A DNA stretch of 64,000 nt, from the NCBI RefSeq assembly GCF_018326425.1, contig NZ_AP024601.1:732001-796000 (forward strand), in the 5' to 3' direction. This document shows positions 26,475 to 34,788 of this stretch, one piece after another. The notes below the pieces were generated by a model that ran no database searches, was not told where the DNA came from, and saw nothing but the letters and a program-made list of their open reading frames with translations. A program made the translations under genes and the position numbers. The first letter of the stretch is position 1. Every line of letters begins with the position of its first letter. The DNA comes from Polycladomyces abyssicola (GTDB taxonomy: Bacteria; Bacillota; Bacilli; Thermoactinomycetales; JIR-001).

Positions 26475-27068
26475 ATGCCCAAAGTAGGACGAAAAGAGGA
26501 AATTTTGGCTCATGCCCGCAAGCTGTTCAGCGTTAAAGGATACCACGGCACGACCATACGGGACATATCCGAGCGGAGCGGCATTTTGTCCGGCAGCCTG
26601 TATGCACATATCCGTTCCAAGGAAGATTTGCTGTTCGACATCACCAACCGCGGAGCAGATGCTTTTTTGGAAGCGCTTACTCCAATTGTGGAAGGGGAAG
26701 ATTCCGCGATCGAAAAATTGCGCAAAGCATTGATCGCCCACATTCGGGTTGTGGCCAATCATTTGGATGCAGCGACGGTTTTTTTTCATGAATGGAAAGC
26801 GCTTTCAAATGATCGCCGGGCGATCATTCAATCCAAGCGGGACACATATGAATCGATGTGGAACCGGTTATTGGAAGAAGGTGTTCGTCAGGGCGAATTG
26901 TCCTGTCGTGATCTCAAATTTACACGCTTGTTGATCTTGTCCGCGGGCAACTGGCTGTATCAATGGTATCGACCTGACGGCGGGCTGCACCCGGAAGAGA
27001 TTGCCGAACGTTTTATGGAAGTGATCTTGCAAGGTATCGCCGCAAAGGGAGGAGGGGACGAGGGATGA
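26475..27068 (+). CDS. TetR-family regulator of the paa genes
   Basis: 197 aa. An N-terminal TetR HTH (residues about 7-53) reads ILAHARKLFSVKGYHGTTIRDI then SGSLYAHIRSKEDLL. A helical ligand domain ends in a C-terminal region like FadR/PaaR-type acyl-CoA sensors (LLILSAGNWLYQWYRPDGGL). Its TGA overlaps the paaA start (ATGA), so it is co-transcribed with paaABCD. By analogy with other paa clusters the inducer would be phenylacetyl-CoA. The palindrome at 26437-26452 is the likely binding site. Confidence 0.85.
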   Translation: MPKVGRKEEILAHARKLFSVKGYHGTTIRDISERSGILSGSLYAHIRSKEDLLFDITNRGADAFLEALTPIVEGEDSAIEKLRKALIAHIRVVANHLDAATVFFHEWKALSNDRRAIIQSKRDTYESMWNRLLEEGVRQGELSCRDLKFTRLLILSAGNWLYQWYRPDGGLHPEEIAERFMEVILQGIAAKGGGDEG

Positions 27069-28006
27069 CCGGGTCAGATGAACGGTATGCACGCTTTATG
27101 GAGCGTATTCAACGCGGAGAAAAAATTGAGGCAACGGATTGGATGCCGGACGAATACCGACAATTGCTGATCAAACTGATTCATATGCACGGTGTCAGCG
27201 AAATCATGGGGGCTTATCCTGAGAAGGAATGGGTTCCGAAAGCTCCCACCCTGCGCCGGAAGTTAGCGATCATGGCCAAGGTGCAGGATGAGATGGGGCA
27301 CGGACAACTGCTGTTGCGCGTGGTGGAGGATCTGGCCGCCCCGCTTGGTAAAACACGGGAGGATCTGATCACGGATATTTTTTTGAGTCGAGTCAAATTT
27401 CACAATGTGTTCCATATGCCAGCGGAGACTTGGGCAGATGCCGGGGTGATCGGTTGGCTGGTGGACGGTGCGGCCATCATCAATCAAGCGGCATTGCTGG
27501 ATACATCATACGCGCCTTATGCCCGGGTGCTGAAGAGAATCTGTGCCGAGGAGAGTTTCCATATGCAGCACGGGGAGAACATCATTTTAGCTCTGGCACA
27601 GGGGACGAGACAACAGCGGGACATGTTGCAGGATGCGCTGAACCGATGGTGGGAGTCGCTCTTGTTTTTCTTCGGACCGGTGGATGTGACACCTGCCGCC
27701 CAACGCATGATGGACTACCGGATCCGGACCAAGACCAATGAAGAATTGCGTCAAAAATTCTTCGATAAGTACATCCCGCGGATTCGCTCCATCGGGTTGA
27801 CCATTCCCGACCCGAAATTACACTACGACGAGAAGCGGGGTCGTTGGGTGTATACGGAGCCGGACTGGGACAAATTTGCCAAGATCGTGAAAAACAACGA
27901 AGGGCCGAAATCGCGGGAGCGTATCAGCTTGCGCAAGATGGCGCATGAAGAACAGCGATGGGTGCGGGAAGCGATGGTGAGATCCCAGCAAATGGCGGCG
28001 GTTTGA
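27065..28006 (+). CDS. paaA: phenylacetyl-CoA 1,2-epoxidase subunit PaaA
   Basis: 313 aa catalytic diiron subunit of the PaaABC(E) monooxygenase that epoxidises the ring of phenylacetyl-CoA. Metal ligands sit in two ExxH pairs: KVQDEMGHGQLL and CAEESFHMQHGENI. Family landmarks are MHGVSEIMGAYPEKEW and WWESLLFFFGPVD. Length matches PaaA proteins (about 310). The start overlaps the tetR stop by 4 bp. paaB follows after 42 bp. Confidence 0.95.
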   Translation: MTGSDERYARFMERIQRGEKIEATDWMPDEYRQLLIKLIHMHGVSEIMGAYPEKEWVPKAPTLRRKLAIMAKVQDEMGHGQLLLRVVEDLAAPLGKTREDLITDIFLSRVKFHNVFHMPAETWADAGVIGWLVDGAAIINQAALLDTSYAPYARVLKRICAEESFHMQHGENIILALAQGTRQQRDMLQDALNRWWESLLFFFGPVDVTPAAQRMMDYRIRTKTNEELRQKFFDKYIPRIRSIGLTIPDPKLHYDEKRGRWVYTEPDWDKFAKIVKNNEGPKSRERISLRKMAHEEQRWVREAMVRSQQMAAV

Positions 28007-28048
28007 CACTCCTCACGGTTTAAGCACCATAGGGGGGATTTCATAACA

Positions 28049-28417
28049 GTGCAAAAGACACGTACAGAATACGGGGTATATGAAGTGTTCGTGCAAAAGT
28101 CGCAGATGGATCATCACGTGCATGTGGGTAGCGTGTTAGCTCCGTCGCCCGAGATGGCTCTGCAGACGGCACGGGAAAATTTCCTTCGGCGGGATCGCGC
28201 GGTCAATTTGTGGATTGTGCCGAGGGAGCACGTGTATGCAACGCCGTATGAAGGAGATTTTTTCGCCCGGGAAATGGATCGCAAGTATCGTGAAGTGTCC
28301 GGTTATACGGAAAACGGACGACTGTGGCGCATGTTTAAGGAACGAGCGCTCTATTTGGAAGACATCGTACATCACGTGGGGGTAGAGGAAGCCAAAACGG
28401 AGCAATCCAAGCGTTGA
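28049..28417 (+). CDS. paaB: phenylacetyl-CoA epoxidase subunit PaaB
   Basis: 122 aa small structural subunit bridging PaaA-PaaC dimers. The motifs YEVFVQKSQMDHHVHVGSVL, ALQTARENFLRRDRAVNLW and REHVYATPYEGDFF are typical. GTG start behind GGGGGG with about 11-nt spacing. The C-terminal helix (about 25 residues) is slightly longer than in E. coli. In operon with paaA and paaC. Confidence 0.92.
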   Translation: MQKTRTEYGVYEVFVQKSQMDHHVHVGSVLAPSPEMALQTARENFLRRDRAVNLWIVPREHVYATPYEGDFFAREMDRKYREVSGYTENGRLWRMFKERALYLEDIVHHVGVEEAKTEQSKR

Positions 28418-28432
28418 CTGGGGTTGAAGAAG

Positions 28433-29227
28433 ATGCGAGTGGAAAACGCGGAACAAGCTAAACAATCGGAAGCATATCGTGCCGCGCTGGTCGACTTTTT
28501 GTATCAGCTGGCCGATGATGAGCTTTGTCTCGGCCATCGGGATTCGGAGTGGTTGGGATTGGCGCCGGATATCGAAGAGGATGTGGCGTTCAGTTCCGTT
28601 GCACAGGATGAAGTGGGCCATGCCACCTATTGTTTCAGTCTGTTGCATGATTTGGGTGAGGAGGACCCCGACCGAATCGCTTTCGCCCGGGAGGTGAAAA
28701 GGTGGCGAAATGCCGTGTTGTTGGAACGCCCCAACGGAGATTGGGCGTACAGCATCGCCCGCCACTTTCTGTACGACGTCTTTGACGACATTCGGTTGGA
28801 AGCGCTCACAAAATCCAGTTACCGTCCACTGAGGGAAGGTGCCCGTAAAATCCGCCGGGAGGAGACGTACCATTTGCAGCATTTCCGTCTGTGGTTCGCC
28901 CGCCTCGGACAAGCCGGTGGGGAAGCGCAGGAACGGTTGGCACAGGCAGTGAACCGGTTGTGGTCGGATGTGGGGGGATTGTTCTCTCTCGGCCGTTTTG
29001 AAGCCGCTCTGATTGAAAACGGCATCGTCCCCATAAGTGGCGAGGAAATGAGACAGCGGTGGGAGGAACGGATTCGCCCGGTGATGGATGAGGCGGGCAT
29101 CCCTTGGCCGGGTGAAATATTCATCCCCAGCGTCGACGGACGCCAAGGAGAACACACTGACGATTTGTCCGCATTGCTCGACACCATGGGCGAAGTGTAC
29201 CGGTTGGACCCCAACGCTGTGTGGTAA
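28433..29227 (+). CDS. paaC: phenylacetyl-CoA epoxidase subunit PaaC
   Basis: 264 aa ferritin-like partner of PaaA. ExxH pairs are visible in SVAQDEVGHATYCFSLLHDL and RREETYHLQHFRLWFARLG, and the family signature LADDELCLGHRDSEWLG is at the N-terminus. PaaC stabilises the complex and helps form the substrate pocket. ATG28433 is preferred (GGGG 9 nt upstream); a TTG at 28424 also opens the frame. Ends 14 bp before paaD. Confidence 0.92.
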   Translation: MRVENAEQAKQSEAYRAALVDFLYQLADDELCLGHRDSEWLGLAPDIEEDVAFSSVAQDEVGHATYCFSLLHDLGEEDPDRIAFAREVKRWRNAVLLERPNGDWAYSIARHFLYDVFDDIRLEALTKSSYRPLREGARKIRREETYHLQHFRLWFARLGQAGGEAQERLAQAVNRLWSDVGGLFSLGRFEAALIENGIVPISGEEMRQRWEERIRPVMDEAGIPWPGEIFIPSVDGRQGEHTDDLSALLDTMGEVYRLDPNAVW

Positions 29228-29241
29228 AGGAGGGGTGCGTC

Positions 29242-29712
29242 ATGCCGACGACGGAACAGATGCTGTGGTCCGCTTTGGACGAAGTGAAAGATCCGGAGAT
29301 TCCCTCGATCAGTATCGTGGAGTTGGGTATGGTCAACCGGGTACGGCTGGATGATGGTTGCGTCAGGGTGGAGATGACGCCAACATTTGTCGGGTGTCCG
29401 GCGATCGGCATGATCCGGCAAGCGGTGCAGGAACAATTGACCGCTCTGGACGGGATACGGGAAGTGGAAGTCGTGATCACGATGGACCAGCCTTGGACGA
29501 CGGATCGGATCACACCGGAAGGCAGAGAGAAGCTGCGGCAATTCGGCATTGCTCCCCCCGTTAAAGGCAGTTCGGGTTCGCTGGTGCCCGAATGCCCCTA
29601 TTGCGGTGCGGGCAACGGTGAGGTGCACAATTGGTTCGGACCCACCGCCTGCCGGGCCATTTTCTACTGCAAACGATGCCGTCAGCCCTTTGAAGGATTG
29701 AAACCCGTCTAG
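29242..29712 (+). CDS. paaD: PaaD, metal-cluster maturation protein
   Basis: 156 aa. N-terminal MIP18/DUF59 domain (VKDPEIPSISIVELGMVNRV, PTFVGCPAIGMI with the conserved Cys) plus a C-terminal four-Cys zinc-ribbon-like motif: CPYCG, then TACRAIFYCKRC. PaaD-type proteins help assemble the iron site or Fe-S cluster of the epoxidase system. AAAGGAGGGG precedes ATG29242. It is the last gene before a 266-bp gap filled by an inverted-repeat element; paaK resumes in the same direction. Confidence 0.92.
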   Translation: MPTTEQMLWSALDEVKDPEIPSISIVELGMVNRVRLDDGCVRVEMTPTFVGCPAIGMIRQAVQEQLTALDGIREVEVVITMDQPWTTDRITPEGREKLRQFGIAPPVKGSSGSLVPECPYCGAGNGEVHNWFGPTACRAIFYCKRCRQPFEGLKPV

Positions 29713-29937
29713 GGCGTGTCTGGCAATACTGTCCACATTGCTTTTCCGGTTCACTCCATCTGCGCCTTGAAGGAAGCAGACCGCTCCTATCCGACGCGCA
29801 GGACGCAGGTAAGTACGCTTCGCCTATAGGTAATTGCCCGAGATTCCATTCTGCGCTTTTCGGGTCTTCACTCGGTCGGGATTGGTCAGTCGCTCACTCG
29901 GAAAAACATTGCCCCCTTACGGAAATAACCAGACACG
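29712..29937. repeat. 226-bp element with inverted family B ends, inside the paa cluster
   Basis: The left end (29712-29749) contains CGTGTCTGG...TTTTCCGG. The right end, read on the minus strand (29937 back to 29899), contains CGTGTCTGGTTATTTCCG...GGGCAATGTTTTTCCG. The latter aligns with 58731-58772. No ORF. MITE-like or large-hairpin repeat separating paaD from paaK. Confidence 0.5.
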
Positions 29938-29978
29938 GTCCAGTATGCGCCCCAACGAGGGGGGAGGGAGGAAGTCCG

Positions 29979-31307
29979 ATGTTTCAACCGGAATGGGAAG
30001 CGATGCCGCGTGATGAGTTGCTCCGTCTACAGTTGGAACGACTTCGCCAAACGGTGGAACGCGTATATTACCGGGTACCGTATTACCGGCATCGGCTGGA
30101 CGAGCATGGTATCAAGCCGGAGCAGATTGGTAGTGTAGAGGATATCATCCGGTTGCCGTTTACACGCAAACAGGATCTGCGGGATCAATATCCGTTTGGA
30201 TTGTTTGCTGTTGATTTGTCGGAAGTCAAACGGCTCCACGCTTCTTCCGGAACCAAAGGAAAACCGACGGTGGTGGGGTATACCCGCAGAGATTTGGACA
30301 ATTGGGCTGATTTGTGCGCACGTACCATCGTCGCTGCAGGTGGCCGTCCCGGTGACGTGTTTCACAATGCGTACGGCTATGGTTTGTTTACAGGCGGATT
30401 GGGCGTGCATGCAGGAGCGGAGCGACTCGGTGTGACGCTGGTGCCGGCTTCCGGCGGCAACCGTACCCGCCAAGTGACGTTGATCGAAGATTTCAAGCCG
30501 CGCGGCATTGCTGGAACCCCTTCGTTCATCCTCAGTTTGGCGGAAACGATGGAGGAGATGGGCAAGGACCCGGCGAGCTCTTCTCTGGTGTACGGCATTT
30601 TCGGCGCGGAACCGTGGTCCGAGGGGATGCGACGCACGCTGGAAGAAAAATGGGGCATCCATGCAGTGGATATTTACGGTTTGTCCGAAGTGCTGGGACC
30701 GGGGGTCTCCATCGAATGCTGGCAAGCCAAAAACGGGTTGCATATCGCGGAGGACCACTTCTTGGTCGAGGTGATCGATCCTGACACGGGGGAGCCTTTG
30801 CCCGACGGTGAGACGGGAGAGTTGGTTTTTACCACTCTGACCAAGGAGGCGATCCCGGTGATCCGCTACCGGACGGGAGACATCGCCGCCGTGTACCGCG
30901 AGCCGTGTGTTTGCGGCCGTACCCATGCGCGGATGTCCCGGATCAAGGGACGGGTGGACGACATGTTGATTATTCGCGGTGTAAACGTCTTCCCGTCCGA
31001 GTTGGAACATGTTCTCTTGCAAGTGAAGGAGGTGACGCCGCATTACCAAATCATCATCACACGGGAAGGGACATTGGACCACTTTACAGTGGAAGTGGAA
31101 GTATCGGAATCTTTCAAAGAGCGGATCGGTGACTGCCCGTTGTCGGAACACGCGGACGGGGCACGGCTGACCGACCGGCTGTGCCGCTTGTTCAAAGACA
31201 ATTTGGGTGTGACGACGCAGGTGGTCCTGCGCAGACCTCATGAAATTCCCCGCAGTGAAGGGAAAGCGGTTCGTGTGATCGATCGCAGAGTGCCGCAGCC
31301 CAGATGA
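29979..31307 (+). CDS. paaK: phenylacetate-CoA ligase
   Basis: 442 aa ANL-superfamily adenylating enzyme: phenylacetate + ATP + CoA to phenylacetyl-CoA, the entry step. The phosphate loop is LHASSGTKGKPTVVGYT; other motifs are YGYGLFTGGLG, DIYGLSEVLGPGVSIEC, VIRYRTGDIA (A8-type Asp) and RIKGRVDDMLIIRGVNVFPS before the C-terminal lid. Length is normal. A GGGGGGAGGGAGGAA box precedes the ATG. Confidence 0.95.
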   Translation: MFQPEWEAMPRDELLRLQLERLRQTVERVYYRVPYYRHRLDEHGIKPEQIGSVEDIIRLPFTRKQDLRDQYPFGLFAVDLSEVKRLHASSGTKGKPTVVGYTRRDLDNWADLCARTIVAAGGRPGDVFHNAYGYGLFTGGLGVHAGAERLGVTLVPASGGNRTRQVTLIEDFKPRGIAGTPSFILSLAETMEEMGKDPASSSLVYGIFGAEPWSEGMRRTLEEKWGIHAVDIYGLSEVLGPGVSIECWQAKNGLHIAEDHFLVEVIDPDTGEPLPDGETGELVFTTLTKEAIPVIRYRTGDIAAVYREPCVCGRTHARMSRIKGRVDDMLIIRGVNVFPSELEHVLLQVKEVTPHYQIIITREGTLDHFTVEVEVSESFKERIGDCPLSEHADGARLTDRLCRLFKDNLGVTTQVVLRRPHEIPRSEGKAVRVIDRRVPQPR

Positions 31308-31359
31308 GTGAGGCGGAAATTGGAGACTGCGATGAAGCTATGAAGCTGCTATTGGTTTC

Positions 31360-31437
31360 GGGAGCGGGTCCGAATTCCCCGTTGCGGTGCTTAAGACGGG
31401 AAATCGGAGTCCGCGAACTTGACATCAACTGGAAATT
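31360..31437 (+). repeat. dispersed stem-loop repeat family A, copy 3
   Basis: GGTCCGAATTCCCCGT pairs with ACGGGAAATCGGAGTCC. The tail is GCGAACTTGACATCA. Lies between paaK and the EthD gene. Confidence 0.55.
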
Positions 31438-31457
31438 CTTCTGAGAGAGGGATCCAC

Positions 31458-31775
31458 ATGACCAAATTGATCGCCATTTACCGTCAACCGGAGGACCAAC
31501 AAGCATTTGACGAGCATTATTTTCAGGTGCATGCGCCGCTGGCAAAAAAAATGCCGGGATTAAAGAAGATCGAGGTGACCCGGTTTGTCGGCACACCAAT
31601 GGGAGGGGAGTCTCCGTATTATCTGATGGCGGAAATGGTGTTTGAGGATCGGAAAACATTGGACGAAGCAATGGCTTCTGAGGAGGGGCGTGCTGCGGCG
31701 AAAGATTTGATGGGCTTCGCTGGCAAACTGGTGACGATGATGATTGGTGAGACAGCCAGCGGTGATGAAAAGTGA
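31458..31775 (+). CDS. EthD-family protein
   Basis: 105 aa ferredoxin-like dimeric alpha/beta-barrel protein: KLIAIYRQPEDQQAFDEHYF and HAPLAKKMPGLKKIEVTRFV are the EthD signature, including the HxPL motif. EthD-type proteins accompany many catabolic gene clusters, including paa clusters, but their exact role is unclear. ATG31458 follows GAGAGAGGGA. Its TGA overlaps the GTG of the next gene (GTGA), which indicates translational coupling. Confidence 0.88.
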   Translation: MTKLIAIYRQPEDQQAFDEHYFQVHAPLAKKMPGLKKIEVTRFVGTPMGGESPYYLMAEMVFEDRKTLDEAMASEEGRAAAKDLMGFAGKLVTMMIGETASGDEK

Positions 31776-32632
31776 CTGTTGATCCGATTGTGCGGACGGC
31801 CGTGGTAGGCGCCGGTACGATGGGGAACGGGATTGCAGAAGTGCTGGCGACCGCGGGGAAACGGGTCGTTTTGGTCGACGTCTCCCCGGCAGCTCTTGAA
31901 CGCGGCATGCAGGTGATCCGTGACCGCTTGCGCCGACGGGTGCAGAAAAAGCGGATGACGGCGGAGGAGATGAAGCAGGTGCTGGACCGGATCGAGTCGT
32001 CTGTCGACCTGTCCGCTGTCGCCGAAGCTCAGTTGGTAATCGAAGCGGTGGTGGAACGGCTGGACGTGAAAAAGTCGTTGTTTTCCCAATTGGATGAGAT
32101 CACCGACCTGGAAGCGATCTTAGCCACCAACACCTCCTCTTTATCGGTGACGGCGATCGCCTCGGCCACGAAGCACCCCGAACGGGTGATCGGACTTCAC
32201 TTCTTCAATCCGGCTCCCGTCATGCCGTTGGTAGAAGTGGTCCACGGGCCAATGTCAGAACGGGAAGTGGTCGATCAGGCGATGGCGTTTGTCAAGGAGA
32301 TTGGCAAGGACCCCGTGAAGGTGACCGACACCCCCGGGTTTTTGGTCAATCGTGTGGCGCGGTCGTTTCACAGCGAGGCATACCGACTTGTCGGGGACCA
32401 TGTGGCGGAGAAACGACAGGTGGATCGCATCCTACGCGCGGCCGGTTTTCCGATGGGACCGTTTGAATTGCAGGACCTGATTGGCCTCGATATCAACTAT
32501 GCCGCCTCATGCTCCGTCTACGAAGGGTATTTCCACGATCCGCGTTTCCGTCCCCATCCGCACCAGCGGCAACTGGTGGACAGCGGTTCGCTCGGTAAAA
32601 AGGCGGGAAGGGGGCATTACCGCTATGAATGA
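31772..32632 (+). CDS. paaH: 3-hydroxyacyl-CoA dehydrogenase
   Basis: 286 aa. N-terminal Rossmann fold with intact dinucleotide motif VVGAGTMGNGIAEVLA. The catalytic His sits in GLHFFNPAPVMPLVEVV, together with the partnering Glu of that segment. C-terminal 3HCDH domain: GFLVNRVARSFHSEAYRL and FPMGPFELQDLIGLDI. Within this cluster it would oxidise 3-hydroxyadipyl-CoA to 3-oxoadipyl-CoA. GTG start overlaps the EthD stop. A divergent paralogue follows with an 8-bp overlap. Confidence 0.93.
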   Translation: MTVDPIVRTAVVGAGTMGNGIAEVLATAGKRVVLVDVSPAALERGMQVIRDRLRRRVQKKRMTAEEMKQVLDRIESSVDLSAVAEAQLVIEAVVERLDVKKSLFSQLDEITDLEAILATNTSSLSVTAIASATKHPERVIGLHFFNPAPVMPLVEVVHGPMSEREVVDQAMAFVKEIGKDPVKVTDTPGFLVNRVARSFHSEAYRLVGDHVAEKRQVDRILRAAGFPMGPFELQDLIGLDINYAASCSVYEGYFHDPRFRPHPHQRQLVDSGSLGKKAGRGHYRYE

Positions 32633-33392
32633 CATCGTGTTGATCGGTGACGGACCCTTGGCAAAAGAAACGTCGGATGTGTTTACTGAACGGGGTTGGA
32701 ACGTATGGGCAATGGACCAATTGGATCAACCGTTGTCATCGTCTTGTGCGGTGGTGGACACGGTCACTGGACCTGTGGAAGAGAAAAAGCGGTTGCTGCG
32801 CCGAGCGGTGGAACTCGTGCCGAACGATGCTCCGATCTGGACGAACACACTTCATGTAACAGCGACACAGGTCGCTTCCTGGGTCCCACACCCCGAGCGG
32901 GTCGGCGGTTTTTCCCCGTTAATGATCAAGCAGATGCCATTGGTGGAAGTTGGCCGCCCGCTTCAGGCGGAGGATGATGACGTGTGGGCCCGGGCCGTGC
33001 AACTGTGGCGGTATGTAGACAAACAAGTGGAAGTGGTCGGTGACGAACCGGGTCTGGTCTTCCCCCGAACGTGGGCGATGCTGGTCAACGAAGCGGCATT
33101 TGCGCTGACAGAAGGCGTAGCGGAAGCGGACGCCATTGATCTGGCGATGAAAAAAGGGACACGTTTTCCGATGGGACCGTTGGAATGGGCTGACACGATC
33201 GGGGTCGACCAGGTGGTGTGGATTTTATCCGGCTTGGTGCGCGAGCTGGGAGAGGATCGCTATCGTCCGGCTCCCCTCTTGCGCAAAATGGTGTATGCCG
33301 GTTACACCGGACGTGCAGCCGGACGTGGTTTTTATCGGTACGACGTAGATGGGAAGCGGCAATCCTCTGAAATTAGCAAGGTCAGTATATAG
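32625..33392 (+). CDS. divergent 3-hydroxyacyl-CoA dehydrogenase paralogue
   Basis: 255 aa. The C-terminal 3HCDH domain is clear (FPMGPLEWADTIGVDQV, LLRKMVYAGYTGRAAGRGFY). The Rossmann motif is degraded to LIGDGPLAKETSD. The segment aligning with the catalytic His reads RVGGFSPLMIKQMPLVEV, one residue shorter and without the His of LHFFNP. It overlaps paaH by 8 bp, so the pair is made together. It may be a non-catalytic partner forming a heterodimer with PaaH, or an enzyme with changed chemistry. A tandem duplication followed by divergence is the likely origin. Confidence 0.85.
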   Translation: MNDIVLIGDGPLAKETSDVFTERGWNVWAMDQLDQPLSSSCAVVDTVTGPVEEKKRLLRRAVELVPNDAPIWTNTLHVTATQVASWVPHPERVGGFSPLMIKQMPLVEVGRPLQAEDDDVWARAVQLWRYVDKQVEVVGDEPGLVFPRTWAMLVNEAAFALTEGVAEADAIDLAMKKGTRFPMGPLEWADTIGVDQVVWILSGLVRELGEDRYRPAPLLRKMVYAGYTGRAAGRGFYRYDVDGKRQSSEISKVSI

Positions 33393-33538
33393 GTCATCTG
33401 TAGGAGGGTGGCCGCGATTCTGTCGCACAATCTTTTCAGGGCGAAGACGGAGCGAAACGGGAAAGCGAAGCGGACCTATACATCAAGCACGCCCTGAGAG
33501 AAAGAACGGACATCTGTGTAAGCAAAGGGGGGCAAACC

Positions 33539-34744
33539 GTGCGCGAAGCCGTCATTGTGGATGCGGTCCGGACACCGTTTGGACGGTATAAAGGAACACT
33601 GAGCTGCGTACGCCCCGATGATCTGGCCGCCCATGTTATCCGCGCCTTGTTGGCAAGAAATCCGGTGGTCGACGCCGAGTGCATCGAAGACGTCATATTC
33701 GGTTGTGCCAACCAAGCCGGGGAAGACAATCGCAATGTGGCCCGCATGGCTGCTCTGTTGGCGGGATTGCCCGAGGAGACGGGCGGTGTGACGGTCAACC
33801 GCTTGTGCGGGTCTGGACTGGAAGCGGTCAATCAGGCGGCAGCGGCCATCGCGTCTGGTTGCGGCGACATTTTCATCGCCGGTGGCGTGGAGAGTATGTC
33901 AAGAGCCCCGATGGTGATGTTGAAGCCGGAGGAACCGTTTCCCCGCGGCAATCAGACGTTGGTGGACACCACGTTGGGCTGGCGGTTCGTCAACCCGAAA
34001 ATTGCGGAGATGTTCCCGCCGCTCAGCATGGGGGAAACCGCTGAAAACGTCGCCGAACGATACGGTGTGTCCCGTGAGGACCAGGATGCTTTCGCCCTGC
34101 GCAGTCAACAGCGGGCCGCCCGTGCATGGGAAGAAAGCCGTTTTGCTGACGAGATCGTACCCGTGACCATCCCAGTCAAACGCGGAGAACCAAAGGTGTT
34201 CAATAAGGATGAACACATGCGTCCTGACACCACATTACAAAAATTGGCATCTCTCCGTCCGGCATTTCGCAAAGACGGCACTGTAACCGCCGGTAACTCG
34301 TCAGGGATCAACGATGGGGCGGCTGCGCTCCTGATCATGGAACGGGGCGTCGCCCAATCGCTGGGACTGAAACCGCTGGCCCGCATCGTCACCTTTGCCG
34401 TATGTGGCACCCATCCCAACTACATGGGCATTGGACCGGTCGGGGCAACGAAAAAGGCGCTGACCCGAGCAGGGCTGTCCGTCGCTGATCTGGATCTCAT
34501 CGAATTGAACGAGGCGTTTGCCGCTCAGGCGATTGCTTGCATTCGTGAACTCGGATTGGATGAGGAGAAGGTGAATGTCAACGGGGGCGCGATCGCGTTG
34601 GGCCATCCGCTGGGTGCCAGCGGTGCGCGGATTATTGGCACATTGGCCTATGAATTGCGAAGACGAGGTGGCCGGTATGGTCTGGCCACGATGTGCATCG
34701 GCGTGGGACAAGGCATCGCCACCATCGTGGAACGGGTGGAATGA
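33539..34744 (+). CDS. paaJ: thiolase, 3-oxoadipyl-CoA / acetyl-CoA acetyltransferase
   Basis: 401 aa. N-terminal [15 protein letters not shown], active-site Cys in [24 protein letters not shown], then [18 protein letters not shown] with the catalytic His and CIGVGQGIA with the second Cys. Length and [13 protein letters not shown] resemble the PcaF/PaaJ group, which splits 3-oxoadipyl-CoA to succinyl-CoA and acetyl-CoA. GTG start behind AAGGGGGGC. A 146-bp gap before it contains no clear gene. Confidence 0.93.
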   Translation: MREAVIVDAVRTPFGRYKGTLSCVRPDDLAAHVIRALLARNPVVDAECIEDVIFGCANQAGEDNRNVARMAALLAGLPEETGGVTVNRLCGSGLEAVNQAAAAIASGCGDIFIAGGVESMSRAPMVMLKPEEPFPRGNQTLVDTTLGWRFVNPKIAEMFPPLSMGETAENVAERYGVSREDQDAFALRSQQRAARAWEESRFADEIVPVTIPVKRGEPKVFNKDEHMRPDTTLQKLASLRPAFRKDGTVTAGNSSGINDGAAALLIMERGVAQSLGLKPLARIVTFAVCGTHPNYMGIGPVGATKKALTRAGLSVADLDLIELNEAFAAQAIACIRELGLDEEKVNVNGGAIALGHPLGASGARIIGTLAYELRRRGGRYGLATMCIGVGQGIATIVERVE

Positions 34745-34788
34745 GTTTGGCGAAGCGAAACACCATACGAATCAAGGGAGGAGAACCG

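Noticed and set aside
28136-29155. 339-aa minus-strand ORF opposite paaB/paaC
   Set aside because: Antisense shadow spanning two real genes on the other strand.
30027-31241. 404-aa minus-strand ORF opposite paaK
   Set aside because: Antisense shadow of paaK, without protein-like motifs.
33393-33538. Small ORF between the 3HCDH paralogue and the thiolase
   Set aside because: The AGGAGGG box is followed directly by GTG with no proper spacing, and the 29-codon product is Lys/Arg-rich without likeness to a protein.
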